Source: Actinotalea soli | Lineage (GTDB): Bacteria > Actinomycetota > Actinomycetes > Actinomycetales > Cellulomonadaceae | Reading direction: 5' to 3' | Assembly (NCBI RefSeq): GCF_017565425.1 | Contig: NZ_JAGEMK010000003.1 | Location: 372,001 to 436,000, forward strand | Length of the DNA: 64,000 bases | Part shown: positions 52,360-60,742 of the stretch, piece by piece | How the letters are laid out: every line of letters begins with the position of its first letter | How positions within the stretch are numbered: the stretch's first letter is position 1 | Position numbers and translations under genes: made by a program | Notes under the pieces: model-generated | The model's database searches: none | Seen by the model: only the letters and a program-made list of their open reading frames with translations | Told to the model about the DNA's origin: nothing

Positions 52360-53727
52360 TCACCCCTCGATCCCCTCGAGCATCTCGGTCACCAGCGCCG
52401 CGACGGGCGAGCGCTCGGAGCGGTTGAGGGTGACGTGCGCGAAGAGCGGGTGGCCCTTGAGCGCCTCGATGACCGCCGCCACGCCGTCGTGCCGTCCGAC
52501 TCGGAGGTTGTCCCGCTGCGCGACGTCGTGGGTGAGCACCACGCGTGAGCCCTGGCCGATCCGCGACAGCACGGTGAGCAGCACGTTGCGCTCGAGGGAC
52601 TGGGCCTCGTCGACGATCACGAAGGCGTCGTGCAACGAGCGTCCACGGATGTGGGTCAGGGGCAGCACCTCGAGGAGGTCGCGCTCCATGACCTCCTCGA
52701 CCACCTCAGGGGCCACGAGGGCGCCGAGGGTGTCGAAGACCGCCTGGGCCCACGGGTTCATCTTCTCGGCCTCGGAGCCCGGCAGGTAGCCGAGGTCCTG
52801 ACCACCGACGGCGTAGAGCGGACGGAAGACCATCACCTTGCGGTGCTTGCGGCGCTCGAGGACCGCCTCAAGCCCGGCGCACAGGGCCAGGGCCGACTTG
52901 CCCGTCCCGGCCCGGCCGCCGAGGGACAGGATGCCGACCTCCTCGTCGAGGAGCAGGTCGATCGCGATGCGCTGCTCGGCGCTGCGACCGTGCACCCCGA
53001 AGAGCTCCTGGTCACCACGGACCAGGCGCAGCTGCTTGTCGGCCGTGACCCGGGCGAGGGCGGATCCGCGCGGGGACTGCACGACCACGCCGGTGTGGCA
53101 CACCAGGGGCCCGACGTCCTGCCCCGTGAGATCGACGTCGGCCAGGTCGAGACCCTCGGCCTCCCACATCGCGGCCATCTGCTGCTCGGGCACCTGGATC
53201 TCGGTCATCCCGGTCCAGCCGGAGTCGACGGCGAGCTCGGCCCGGTACTCCTCGGCGGCGAGCCCGACCGCCGAGGCCTTGACCCGCAGCGGGAGGTCCT
53301 TGGAGACCAGGGTCACCAGGTGTCCCTCGTCCGCGAGGTTCTTGGCGACGGCGAGGATGCGGGTGTCGTTGTCCCCGAGGCGGAAACCGGCAGGCAGCAC
53401 CGTCGGGTCCACGTGGTTGAGCTCGACCCGGAGCGTGCCGCCGACCTCCCCCACCGGCACGGCCTCGTCGAGCCGCCCGTGGGTGACCCGGAGGTCGTCG
53501 AGCATGCGCAGGGCCGACCGCGCGAAGTAGCCGAGCTCGGCGTGGTGCCGCTTGGCCTCGAGCTCGGTGATGACGACGACCGGGAGGACGACGGCGTGCT
53601 CGGCGAAGCGAAGGATGGCCCGCGGGTCGGACAGGAGCACCGAGGTGTCGAGCACGTAGGTGCGCGGCCCCTCCTCGCTGCTCCGGTCCTGCTCCGTACC
53701 GGTCGACGTGCGAGTGGTCGTGACCAC
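52360..53727 (-). CDS. phoH2: PIN-domain PhoH-family protein (PhoH2 type)
   Basis: Two-part protein: an N-terminal PIN nuclease domain ([12 protein letters not shown], residues about 23-34; [10 protein letters not shown]) and a C-terminal PhoH ATPase with Walker [12 protein letters not shown] and Walker [10 protein letters not shown]. Mycobacterial PhoH2 couples ATP-driven RNA unwinding to RNA cleavage, so an RNA helicase-nuclease is expected. 455 residues. GTG 53727 has AAGGGAG about 7 nt upstream. A 32-codon frame with its own strong ribosome site lies 35 nt upstream, which recalls the small antitoxin-like gene before mycobacterial phoH2. Confidence 0.92.
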   Translation of the reverse strand: MVTTTRTSTGTEQDRSSEEGPRTYVLDTSVLLSDPRAILRFAEHAVVLPVVVITELEAKRHHAELGYFARSALRMLDDLRVTHGRLDEAVPVGEVGGTLRVELNHVDPTVLPAGFRLGDNDTRILAVAKNLADEGHLVTLVSKDLPLRVKASAVGLAAEEYRAELAVDSGWTGMTEIQVPEQQMAAMWEAEGLDLADVDLTGQDVGPLVCHTGVVVQSPRGSALARVTADKQLRLVRGDQELFGVHGRSAEQRIAIDLLLDEEVGILSLGGRAGTGKSALALCAGLEAVLERRKHRKVMVFRPLYAVGGQDLGYLPGSEAEKMNPWAQAVFDTLGALVAPEVVEEVMERDLLEVLPLTHIRGRSLHDAFVIVDEAQSLERNVLLTVLSRIGQGSRVVLTHDVAQRDNLRVGRHDGVAAVIEALKGHPLFAHVTLNRSERSPVAALVTEMLEGIEG

Positions 53728-53762
53728 GGCGGGCTCCCTTCGGCGCGACGGCGCCGTGCTGG

Positions 53763-53861
53763 CTACCTCACGCCGGCGCGCGGCCGACGCTCGGGTGCTG
53801 GGTGAGGGCGGTCGACCGGCCAGGCCGGGGACCGGCCCTCCTCCCGGAGCAGATGCTCCAT
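53763..53861 (-). CDS. possible 32-codon ORF upstream of phoH
   Basis: [15 protein letters not shown]..., 32 residues, arginine- and proline-rich, ending TAG 35 nt before phoH. ATG 53861 is preceded by GGGAGG with a 7-nt gap, an excellent ribosome site. It may be a leader peptide or a small partner of PhoH2 (mycobacterial phoH2 has an overlapping upstream antitoxin-like gene, though larger). No homologue is known to me, and the high coding chance of random G+C-rich frames makes this uncertain. Confidence 0.35.
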   Translation of the reverse strand: MEHLLREEGRSPAWPVDRPHPAPERRPRAGVR

Positions 53862-53877
53862 GGGCTGGCCTCCCGTG

Positions 53878-53903
53878 GGCGACGGTTGCCGCCCGTTATC
53901 GCC
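53878..53903 (-). promoter_or_regulatory. hairpin in the phoH leader region
   Basis: On the minus strand GGCGA and TCGCC enclose CGG/CCG with a TAA bulge and a GCGGCAA loop, 17 nt before the small ORF. It could be a leader structure; too short to place in a known riboswitch class. Confidence 0.3.
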
Positions 53904-54035
53904 GGACGCTACGCCGCGATCGGGGGAGGTCCACCACGACACGCGCCGTGACACGAGATGTTCATCGCGGGGTCACCTGAGGCCGCTCGGGACCACCCGG
54001 ACGGCGCAGCGCCGCGTGCGCGACAGACGAGGGCG

Positions 54036-54797
54036 TCAGCGCCCGAGCCGTCGCTCGCGGGCGGCGTAGGAGCGCAGGGCCCGCAGGAAGTCCACGCGCC
54101 GGAACGCCGGCCAGTAGGCCTCGCAGAAGTAGAACTCGGAGTGGGCCGACTGCCACAGCAGGAACCCGCCCAGCCGCTGCTCCCCCGAGGTGCGGATCAC
54201 CAGGTCGGGGTCGGGCTGGCCCTTGGTGTAGAGGTGCTCGGCGATGTGCTCGACGTCGAAGCCCTCGGCGAGCTCCTCGAGGCTCGTGCCGTTGCCCGCG
54301 TGCTCCCGGAGCAGGGAGCGCACGGCGTCGGCGATCTCGCGGCGCCCGCCGTAGCCGACCGCGACGTTGACGTGCAGGCCCTCGACGTCGGCCGTGCGCT
54401 CCTGGGCACCACGCAGGGCGGCAGCGGCGTCCTCGGGCAGCAGCTCGAGGGCCCCCATCACCTGGATGCGCCAGCGTCGGGTCGCCGCGAGGTCGGTCAC
54501 GGCGTCGCAGATGATGGCCAGCAGCTCGGTGAGCTCGTCGGCCGAGCGCGAGAGGTTGTCGGTCGAGAGCATCCACAGGGTGACGACCTCGACCCCGACC
54601 TCCTCGGACCAGGTCAGCAGGTCGGCGATCTTGTCCGCGCCCCGCCGGTGCCCGGTCGAGGCCGTCTCGCCCAGGGTGCGGGCCCACCGGCGGTTGCCGT
54701 CGAGGATGACGCCGATGTGCCGGGGTCGACCGTCGGCAGGCAACGAGGCGGCCAGGCGACGTTCGTACAGGCCGTAGAGCGGGTGAGGCAGGTGCAT
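54036..54797 (-). CDS. uppS: cis-isoprenyl diphosphate synthase (UppS family)
   Basis: Z-type prenyltransferase. The FPP/IPP site is HIGVILDGNRRWAR near residue 27, followed by GHRRGADKI, LWMLSTDNLSRS and, at the C-terminus, VIRTSGEQRLGGFLLWQSAHSEFYF (in two parts). Resemblance to Rv1086 (Z,E-farnesyl diphosphate synthase) is suggested by the context beside hemolysin III and mca, but chain length cannot be read from sequence; a long-chain UppS for peptidoglycan is the other choice. ATG 54797 has AGGA 7 nt upstream; a longer start at 54851 adds 18 poorly fitting residues. 253 residues. Confidence 0.92.
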   Translation of the reverse strand: MHLPHPLYGLYERRLAASLPADGRPRHIGVILDGNRRWARTLGETASTGHRRGADKIADLLTWSEEVGVEVVTLWMLSTDNLSRSADELTELLAIICDAVTDLAATRRWRIQVMGALELLPEDAAAALRGAQERTADVEGLHVNVAVGYGGRREIADAVRSLLREHAGNGTSLEELAEGFDVEHIAEHLYTKGQPDPDLVIRTSGEQRLGGFLLWQSAHSEFYFCEAYWPAFRRVDFLRALRSYAARERRLGR

Positions 54798-54890
54798 GCA
54801 GCGGTCCTCGGGCGTGGATGGGCGGAGCCGAGCGGACGTACCGTCGGTCACCGTACAGCCAAGGATGCCGCGACAGCAGGCACGTCAGGT

Positions 54891-54928
54891 ACCTACGGCG
54901 TAGTAACCTACGGTCCCGTAAGTACGGT
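54891..54928. promoter_or_regulatory. divergent promoter with TetR-like operator
   Basis: ACCTACGG-TC-CCGTAAGT at 54906-54923 is a near-perfect inverted repeat (14 of 16 arm bases). A further ACCTACGG half-site starts 15 bp upstream (54891). TACGGT (54923-54928, plus) and TAGGTT (54905-54910, minus) are possible -10 boxes for the two divergent genes, both overlapped by the repeat. Confidence 0.5.
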
Positions 54929-54983
54929 GCGCGACCATCGGGAGCACGACGTCGTCCCGACGGACCAGACGAAGGAGGGCTCC

Positions 54984-55640
54984 ATGGGTGCCGAGGCGAT
55001 CGCGGACGCGGTCAAGCCACGTCTGCGCGGCTGGATCCATGCCGGGGTGGCCCCCGTCGTCCTGGTGGCCGCGGTGGTCCTCGTCCTGGTCTCGCCGACA
55101 CGAGACGCGGTCATGGCCAACACGGTCTTCGGCGTCAGCGCGATCCTGCTCTTCGGCACGAGCGCCGTCTACCACCGGGGCACCTGGTCCCCGCGCGTCA
55201 CCGGGGTGCTGCGACGGCTGGACCACACGAACATCTTCCTCATCATCGCGGGGACCTACACCCCCCTCGCGGTCCTGCTGCTCCCCGGCTCGACCAGCAG
55301 CACCCTGCTCCTCGTGGTGTGGGCCGGGGCCCTGGCCGGGCTCCTGGCCCGGGTGTTCTGGCTCGGTGCGCCCCGGTGGTTCTACGTCCCCGTCTACATC
55401 GCCCTCGGCTGGGTCGCCGTGTGGTTCCTCCCGGACTTCTGGGACCTGGGCGGGCCGGCGGTGGTCTGGCTCGTCGCCGCGGGTGGGCTGGCGTACACGG
55501 TCGGGGCCGTGGTCTACGCGACCAAGCGTCCCAACCCCAGCCCGCGTTGGTTCGGCTTCCACGAGATCTTCCACGTCCTGACGGTCGTCGGCTTCGGGTG
55601 CCACTTCGCCGCCGTGGCCCTCGCCACCGCGGCGGCCTGA
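54984..55640 (+). CDS. hemolysin III family membrane protein (PAQR/YqfA)
   Basis: Seven-helix membrane protein of PF03006. Conserved polar positions that bind a metal in this superfamily are visible as SAVYHRG, LDHTNIFLIIAGTYTP and HEIFHVLTVVGFGCHF, including the three histidines and a serine/aspartate. 218 residues. ATG 54984 has AAGGAGG 5 to 6 nt upstream. Despite the name, haemolysis is not its established job; members are thought to act on lipids or signals. It faces uppS across an operator-bearing gap and ends 7 nt from the convergent ykoC stop. Confidence 0.9.
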   Translation: MGAEAIADAVKPRLRGWIHAGVAPVVLVAAVVLVLVSPTRDAVMANTVFGVSAILLFGTSAVYHRGTWSPRVTGVLRRLDHTNIFLIIAGTYTPLAVLLLPGSTSSTLLLVVWAGALAGLLARVFWLGAPRWFYVPVYIALGWVAVWFLPDFWDLGGPAVVWLVAAGGLAYTVGAVVYATKRPNPSPRWFGFHEIFHVLTVVGFGCHFAAVALATAAA

Positions 55641-55647
55641 GCCCCCG

Positions 55648-56466
55648 TCACGCCGCAGCCACCGCCAGCGCAGCAGCGACGGCAGCCCCGGCCACCGTCA
55701 CCAGGACGAGGTCGGCCCGGCCCACCGCGGCGGGGTGCCAGACGGTGCGCGTCCGCCGGTCCAGGGCCCCCAGCCCACGGCTCTCGAGGGAGATCGCGAT
55801 CCGCTCGGCACGGCGGATGCTGGTCACGAGCAGCACGAAGGCCGCGCGGGCCAGGTCCGTCGGCCGCCGCGAGAGCTGCGCACCGTGCCGGCCCTGCCCC
55901 CCCACCAACCCGTGCCGCACCGCGTGGGCACGACGGATGGTGAGCCACTCCTCGGGCAGGTCGTCCAGCAGCCGGTGGGCAGCGAGGAAGGCCGCCGTGA
56001 TCCGGACGGGCAGGCGCGCGACCTGGTGCAGCGAGGAGAGCAGCCGGTCAGGACGGACCGCCGCGAGGAACCCGATCGCGCAGGTCCCGATGAGCATCGT
56101 CCGCACCGCGAGCGCGAGGCCCATCCGCAGCCCCGTGTCCGTGACCTCGAGCCCCCACCACGAGGCGACCGGGGTACCAGGCCGGGTCACGGCGTTGACG
56201 ACCACCAGGCTCAGGCCGAAGGACAGGAACGGCAGCTGGGCCAGGGTCAGGCGCCGCCACGGGACCTGCGCCGCGACCCGCACGGCGAGCAGGGCCCCTG
56301 CCCACAGGGCGAGCAGGGGGACGGGCTCGTAGGTCCGCACCAGCACCAGCGGCACCGCGACGACGACGGCGAGCAGCACGCTCGGGTCGCACCGCGCGAG
56401 CACGGGCGACGCGTGAGCGCTCGACGCGAGCGGGGACGGTGCGAGCGAGGCCGCCGCACCCATCAC
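55648..56466 (-). CDS. ykoC: ECF-type transporter T component (YkoC-like)
   Basis: Transmembrane coupling protein of an energy-coupling-factor style importer. It has four to five helices and two cytoplasmic alanine-arginine motifs that grip the ATPase: WLTIRRAHAVRHG and SLESRGLG (the AXRARG/ARG-like helices). 272 residues. GTG 56466 and ATG 56463 overlap the ykoD stop (GTGATG). Last gene of the TPP-controlled ykoF-E-D-C run. Confidence 0.82.
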   Translation of the reverse strand: MMGAAASLAPSPLASSAHASPVLARCDPSVLLAVVVAVPLVLVRTYEPVPLLALWAGALLAVRVAAQVPWRRLTLAQLPFLSFGLSLVVVNAVTRPGTPVASWWGLEVTDTGLRMGLALAVRTMLIGTCAIGFLAAVRPDRLLSSLHQVARLPVRITAAFLAAHRLLDDLPEEWLTIRRAHAVRHGLVGGQGRHGAQLSRRPTDLARAAFVLLVTSIRRAERIAISLESRGLGALDRRTRTVWHPAAVGRADLVLVTVAGAAVAAALAVAAA

Positions 56467-58034
56467 GCCACCTCGGGGGTGCGAGCCGAGGCCTCGAGCC
56501 CGGCGGCCTGCAGCAGGCCGCCGTCCTCGAGGAGCTCGCGGCCCCCCCGGGCGAGCACGGTCCCGCCGCGCAGGACCAGGACCTGGTCAGCCAGCTCGCG
56601 GGCGAGCTCGAGGTCGTGGGTGGCCAGTCCGAGGGCCGTCCCCTCGGCGGCGAGCTCGTCGACCAGGTCGGCCACGACGTCGGTCTGGACGGCGTCGAGC
56701 CCGAAGGTCGGCTCGTCGAGGAGCAGCACGGGCCGACCCAGGAGGGCGACCGAGCCGACCGACAGCCGCCGCTGCTGGCCCCCCGAGAGGCGGAACGGGT
56801 CGGCCTCGGCCAGCTCGGTGAGCCCGAGGCGCTCGAGCCACGGCTGCACGGCCCGGGTGACGGCCTCGTCGAGGGCGGCGCCCCGCGGGGACCTCCGACG
56901 TCGACGGTCCCGCGGCAGCAGCCCGGCAGCGAGATCCCGGGCGACGGTGCGCCCGAGGAGCTGGTGCTCGGGGCGTTGGAAGACCAGCCCCACCGCGCCG
57001 TCGGTCGGGGACGATCCCGCGCCGGGGACGGCGGCACCCCCCGCGGGGCCGGAAGGAGCGACCCGACGCTCCCCCGACCCCGCGAGAAGGCCTGCGGCGC
57101 CCAGCAGCAGCGAGGACTTGCCGCTGCCGTTGCACCCGAGCACGACCGTGACCTGCCCCCTGCGCAGGTCGAGGTCGATGTCGCGCACCACGGGCGCACC
57201 GCCCTGGTGGAAGGTCGCCCCACGCAGGCGCAGCGCGACCTCGTCCCCGCCCCCGGGGGCCGTCCCACCCGCGCGCCGCCGCCGGGCTCCGCCGCGGCGT
57301 GCCGGGTGCTCGGCGAGCACCCGGTCGGTCGGTCCGTCGAGGCTGAGTCGTCCGTCGGCGCCGATCAGGACAGCCCGTTCGGGCTGCCACGGCATCGCGG
57401 CCAACCGGTGCTCGACCAGGACGGTGGTGCGGTCGGTGCGCGCGGACTGCTCGCCCAGCACGTGCAGCACCTGGGCGGCCCCGACGGGGTCGAGCATCGA
57501 GGTCGGCTCGTCGAGCACGAGCAGGTCGGGGTCACCCACCAGCACCGCGGCCAACGCGACCCGCTGCTGCTCTCCCCCGCTCAGGGCGCCCGCGCGGCGG
57601 CCCCGCAGGTGCGCCGCGCCGACCGCAGCCAGGGCGGCGTCGACCCGTGGGCCGATCTCGGCGCGGGGGACGCCCCGGTTCTCCAGGGAGAACGCGACCT
57701 CGGCCTCGACGGTCGGCAGCGCCACGCCGGCGGCCGGGTCCTGCCCGAGCCAGCCCACCCCCAGGGCGAGCCGCGCGACGGGGACCCGCCGCGGGTCCTG
57801 ACCGAGCACCTGCAGGGCGCCGACCACCTCGGCGTCGACCGACTGCGGGACCACGCCGGTCAGGCAGTGCAGCAGGGTCGACTTGCCACCCCCCGAGGGC
57901 CCCAGCACGAGAACGCGCTCGCCACGGCCGATCTGCAGAGCTGGGACGTCGAGGCCGAGACGCTCCCGCGCGGGGTACCGGACCCGGACGCCCTCGAGCT
58001 CGACCGCGCGAGCTGCGGCGGGCCCGCGGCTCAC
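56463..58034 (-). CDS. ykoD: ECF-type transporter double ATPase (YkoD-like)
   Basis: Two nucleotide-binding domains in one chain: Walker A GPSGGGKST, signature LSGGEQQRVA, DEPTSMLD; then Walker A GCNGSGKSS, signature LSGGQQRRLS, DEPTFGLD with Q-loop PEHQLLG. This fused layout matches YkoD of Bacillus thiamine-related transporters. 523 residues. GTG 58034 overlaps the ykoE stop (GTGA). The linker between domains holds an arginine-rich stretch (ARRGGARRRRAGG). Supplies ATP hydrolysis for the YkoE-YkoC membrane unit. Confidence 0.87.
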   Translation of the reverse strand: MSRGPAAARAVELEGVRVRYPARERLGLDVPALQIGRGERVLVLGPSGGGKSTLLHCLTGVVPQSVDAEVVGALQVLGQDPRRVPVARLALGVGWLGQDPAAGVALPTVEAEVAFSLENRGVPRAEIGPRVDAALAAVGAAHLRGRRAGALSGGEQQRVALAAVLVGDPDLLVLDEPTSMLDPVGAAQVLHVLGEQSARTDRTTVLVEHRLAAMPWQPERAVLIGADGRLSLDGPTDRVLAEHPARRGGARRRRAGGTAPGGGDEVALRLRGATFHQGGAPVVRDIDLDLRRGQVTVVLGCNGSGKSSLLLGAAGLLAGSGERRVAPSGPAGGAAVPGAGSSPTDGAVGLVFQRPEHQLLGRTVARDLAAGLLPRDRRRRRSPRGAALDEAVTRAVQPWLERLGLTELAEADPFRLSGGQQRRLSVGSVALLGRPVLLLDEPTFGLDAVQTDVVADLVDELAAEGTALGLATHDLELARELADQVLVLRGGTVLARGGRELLEDGGLLQAAGLEASARTPEVA

Positions 58035-58669
58035 GGGACCCTGGCGCTGCGGCGTGCGGCGCGACCGGCGGCGAAGTTGTCCAGCACCCCGGTGCGGAGC
58101 AGCGCCTCGGAGATCACCTTGGCCAGGGCCCCGGTCAGCAGCAGCCCGCTGGCCAGCTGCAGCACGATCCGGAGCGCGAGCAGGTCCTGGGTCCACCAGT
58201 CGTACAGGGTCCCCGCCCAGAGGAAGTTCGCGACGGCCGCGGTCAGCCCCGAGACGAGGAAGGTCGGCCAGCCGAAGCGCCGGTAGCGGGTGGCCGCGAA
58301 GGCGATCTCGGCGCCGCCCCCCTGGACCAGCCCGGCGATGAGCAGCATCGGTCCCGCGGGCGAGCCGAGGAAGGCGAACTCGACGAAGGCCGCCCCGATC
58401 TCGGCGACGATCCCCGCGCCGGGGCGACGCACGATGAACACCGCCAGCGGGGCGACCGTGATCCAGCCGCCCATCAGGACGTTCTGCGCGAGGTCACCGA
58501 AGGGCCCCATCGCGACCTGCAGGCCGCCCCAGGCCTGGACCAGGGCCCAGTAGAGGAAGCCGAAGACCGCCGCGAGGACCGCGAGCACGACGAGGTCCTT
58601 GAGGGGCCAGGCGAAGGCCTCCCGCCAGCCGCCCTCCCGGGGGGGCAGCTCGGTCTGCGTCCCGGTCAT
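58031..58669 (-). CDS. ykoE: thiamine/HMP transporter substrate-specific membrane subunit (YkoE-like)
   Basis: S-component type membrane protein with about five or six helices, including WPLKDLVVLAVLAAVFGFLYW and NVLMGGWITVAPLAVFIVRRPGAG (separate parts) that characterise the YkoE/ECF-S thiamine family. 212 residues. ATG 58669 overlaps the ykoF stop (ATGA). With YkoF and a TPP riboswitch upstream, the substrate is most probably thiamine or its hydroxymethylpyrimidine part. Confidence 0.86.
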   Translation of the reverse strand: MTGTQTELPPREGGWREAFAWPLKDLVVLAVLAAVFGFLYWALVQAWGGLQVAMGPFGDLAQNVLMGGWITVAPLAVFIVRRPGAGIVAEIGAAFVEFAFLGSPAGPMLLIAGLVQGGGAEIAFAATRYRRFGWPTFLVSGLTAAVANFLWAGTLYDWWTQDLLALRIVLQLASGLLLTGALAKVISEALLRTGVLDNFAAGRAARRSARVP

Positions 58670-59358
58670 CGGGGCTCCCCCGCCCGGGTCACCGCAGGCC
58701 CTGACGTCGGGGTCGCTGTCGGGGAACCGAGGCTGACGGTCGCGTGGGCCGCGACGTGGGCCACGCTGCGGCCGACCACCGTCCAGGTGTCGAGCAGGGT
58801 GCTGAGGACCTCGCCCAGGTCCCCGTCGAGGCGGGTCGCGAAGTTCTCGGGGCCGGACCACGTCCCCGCGGCCTGGGCGGCGGCGATGGCCTGCTCGATC
58901 GGGCCCATCGCGTCCTCGGTGCCGAGCGGGTACAGGGCCCAGTGGGCGGCCGCCCGACGACCCGTGGCTGCGAGCGAGACCGGGGCCACGTGGGCGAGCT
59001 CACCCGTGGGGAGCGTGCAGCCGACCTCCCCCGGGCAGCCCCTCGACAGCGCCAGGGTCGCGACCACGTGGCCGGAGGGGGTGAGCTCGGCCGCACGGTC
59101 GACCGCGGCGAGCAGGAAGCGCCCGATCTGCTCCTCGCTGCCGCGCAGCAGCGTCGAGACGTCGTCGGTCCGCACGGTCACCTCGGGGGCCGCCGCACGG
59201 GCCGCCTCGAGGGCGCCGAGGATGACGGGGATGAAGTCGTCGGCCGCGGGGTGCAGGGTGAAGCGGGCACCCACGCCCATCCGGACGTGGTCCGGGGCCC
59301 CGGGGGCCGCGGCGGCGGGCTCGGCGGGCGGGCGCGGGCAGGTGGACTGCTGAGTCAT
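58666..59358 (-). CDS. ykoF: YkoF-like thiamine/HMP-binding protein
   Basis: Protein of the YkoF fold, which binds thiamine or HMP with two internal repeats. Both are visible: VGARFTLHPAADDFIPVI near residue 29 and ARFTLH-like LYPLGTEDAMGPIEQAI near 150. 230 residues. ATG 59358 has GGAGG 8 nt upstream; the longer frame runs into the riboswitch. First gene of the operon, directly behind the TPP riboswitch. Confidence 0.85.
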   Translation of the reverse strand: MTQQSTCPRPPAEPAAAAPGAPDHVRMGVGARFTLHPAADDFIPVILGALEAARAAAPEVTVRTDDVSTLLRGSEEQIGRFLLAAVDRAAELTPSGHVVATLALSRGCPGEVGCTLPTGELAHVAPVSLAATGRRAAAHWALYPLGTEDAMGPIEQAIAAAQAAGTWSGPENFATRLDGDLGEVLSTLLDTWTVVGRSVAHVAAHATVSLGSPTATPTSGPAVTRAGEPR

Positions 59359-59457
59359 CAGGGTCGCCTCCAGGGAGTGCACGGACCCCCGGACAGCACG
59401 GCACCCTCGAGTGCCAGCACCCCGGCGCGCGGACGCGTCGGCACACGGTGCCTTGCC

Positions 59458-59563
59458 CATCTCCCTACGCCGGTATCAACCGGATCAGGTTCCACGGGTC
59501 AGTGGCTCGACCTCTCGGTCCGACCACACTCTCAGCGCGTCCGCGCTCCCCGGGGGCTTGTCA
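59458..59563 (-). ncRNA. TPP riboswitch (THI element)
   Basis: On the minus strand the conserved parts appear in order: CGCTGAGAG (P2/P3 core), the P4 strand ACCCGTGGAACCTGATC, then CGGTTGATACCGGCGTAGGGA. These are the diagnostic TPP-binding segments. It is about 100 nt before ykoF; a C-rich P1-side segment and the ykoF ribosome site follow. Under high TPP the transporter operon should be switched off. Confidence 0.93.
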
Positions 59564-59583
59564 TCGCCGACCCTACGCCCGAG

Positions 59584-60387
59584 TCATCCCACGTCACAAG
59601 GCCGACCCGGCACGACGACGTAGCGACGGTTGCTCAGCGCCGGGTTGCGCTCACGGACCGAGGCGACCAGCGCCGGGTCGAGCTCGGCCGAGGCGGGAGA
59701 CGGCCCCTCGGTCGCGGACAGGAGGATCCCCTGCGGGTCGACCAGCACCGACCGGCCGGTCACCCCCGGCCCGGTCTGTGCCGCCCCGAGCACGTAGGCG
59801 CAGCTCTCGATCGCCCGCGCGCGCAGCAGGGTCTCCCACTGGTCCGCCTTGTGCTCGCCCGCTGCCCAGGCGGCGGGCACGGCCAGCACGGTGGCCCCGG
59901 CGTCCACCAGCCGACGGGCCGACTCGGGGAAGCGCAGGTCGTAGCACGTCATGACGCCCAGGCGCAGCCCGTCGATCTCGACGACCAGCGGCTCGGCCTC
60001 GGGGGCCCCGGGCTCGAAGCGGTCCGACTCGCGCTGGCCGAAGGCGTCGTACAGGTGGACCTTGCGGTAGACGCCACGCGGGTGGCCCCCCTCGACCAGG
60101 ACGGCGGCGTTCACCGCGCGGTCCCCCGTGCTCCCGGGCAGGACCGTCCCCGCCAGCACCGCGAGGTCCCGGCCGGCGGTCAGGGCCTCGAGCAGCGCCA
60201 CGAACGGTCCCTCGAGAGGCTCGGCGGCCGAGGGCTCGACACCACCGGGGTCGAAGGTGCTCGCGTACTCGGGCAGCACGACGAGTCGCGCACCACGCGC
60301 GGCCGCGGACTCGACCGCATCCGCGACGGCAGCCCGGTTGACCGCGGCATCCCGCCCCGAGGAGAAGGGCACGACCTCGACGAGCAC
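59584..60387 (-). CDS. carbon-nitrogen hydrolase (nitrilase superfamily)
   Basis: Amidase-like enzyme with the E-K-C triad: Glu in LPEYAS, Lys in YRKVHLYDAFG, Cys in MTCYDLRFPE. The substrate is not known; the wording around the triad resembles omega-amidase/deaminated-glutathione amidase types. 267 residues. GTG 60387 follows GAGGA by about 5 nt and lies one nucleotide past the stop of the small membrane-protein gene. It shares the leftward operon with mca, which makes a role in thiol repair or detoxification a fair guess. Confidence 0.87.
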   Translation of the reverse strand: MLVEVVPFSSGRDAAVNRAAVADAVESAAARGARLVVLPEYASTFDPGGVEPSAAEPLEGPFVALLEALTAGRDLAVLAGTVLPGSTGDRAVNAAVLVEGGHPRGVYRKVHLYDAFGQRESDRFEPGAPEAEPLVVEIDGLRLGVMTCYDLRFPESARRLVDAGATVLAVPAAWAAGEHKADQWETLLRARAIESCAYVLGAAQTGPGVTGRSVLVDPQGILLSATEGPSPASAELDPALVASVRERNPALSNRRYVVVPGRPCDVG

Positions 60388-60388
60388 G

Positions 60389-60742
60389 TCAGTCCTCGGT
60401 CGGCCCGGAGGCGCCCGGCGGGCGGCCGTCGGACGGGGTGCTCGAGGGGCTCGACGCGCCGGGTGCCCGGGCGGCGTCCGGGGACCCGGGCTGGTCCGGC
60501 TCTGAGCCCGCCCCCTCCTCGGTGTCCTCACGCCGTCGTCGATGCTCGACCCGGCGCAGCTTGCCGGTCATCGAGAGGAAGAGCGGGATGCACACGAGGA
60601 CCGCGAGGAAGATGACCAGGAAGCCCAGCAGACCCGGGGTCACCGCCTCGGGGTTCAGTCCCTCGCGGAGCTCGGGCTCGGCCGGCGACAAGGCCAGCAC
60701 CCCGACCCCGGTGTGGACGACGACCTCGTGGAGAAGGCTCAT
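60389..60742 (-). CDS. small membrane protein next to mca (Rv1081c-like)
   Basis: A 117-residue protein with one clear transmembrane helix (GLLGFLVIFLAVLVCIPLFL, about 38-57), a short extracytoplasmic start and a basic then acidic, proline/serine-rich cytoplasmic tail (RRVEHRRRREDTEE). ATG 60742 overlaps the mca stop (ATGA). A small conserved protein occupies the same position in mycobacteria. Function unknown. Confidence 0.8.
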   Translation of the reverse strand: MSLLHEVVVHTGVGVLALSPAEPELREGLNPEAVTPGLLGFLVIFLAVLVCIPLFLSMTGKLRRVEHRRRREDTEEGAGSEPDQPGSPDAARAPGASSPSSTPSDGRPPGASGPTED

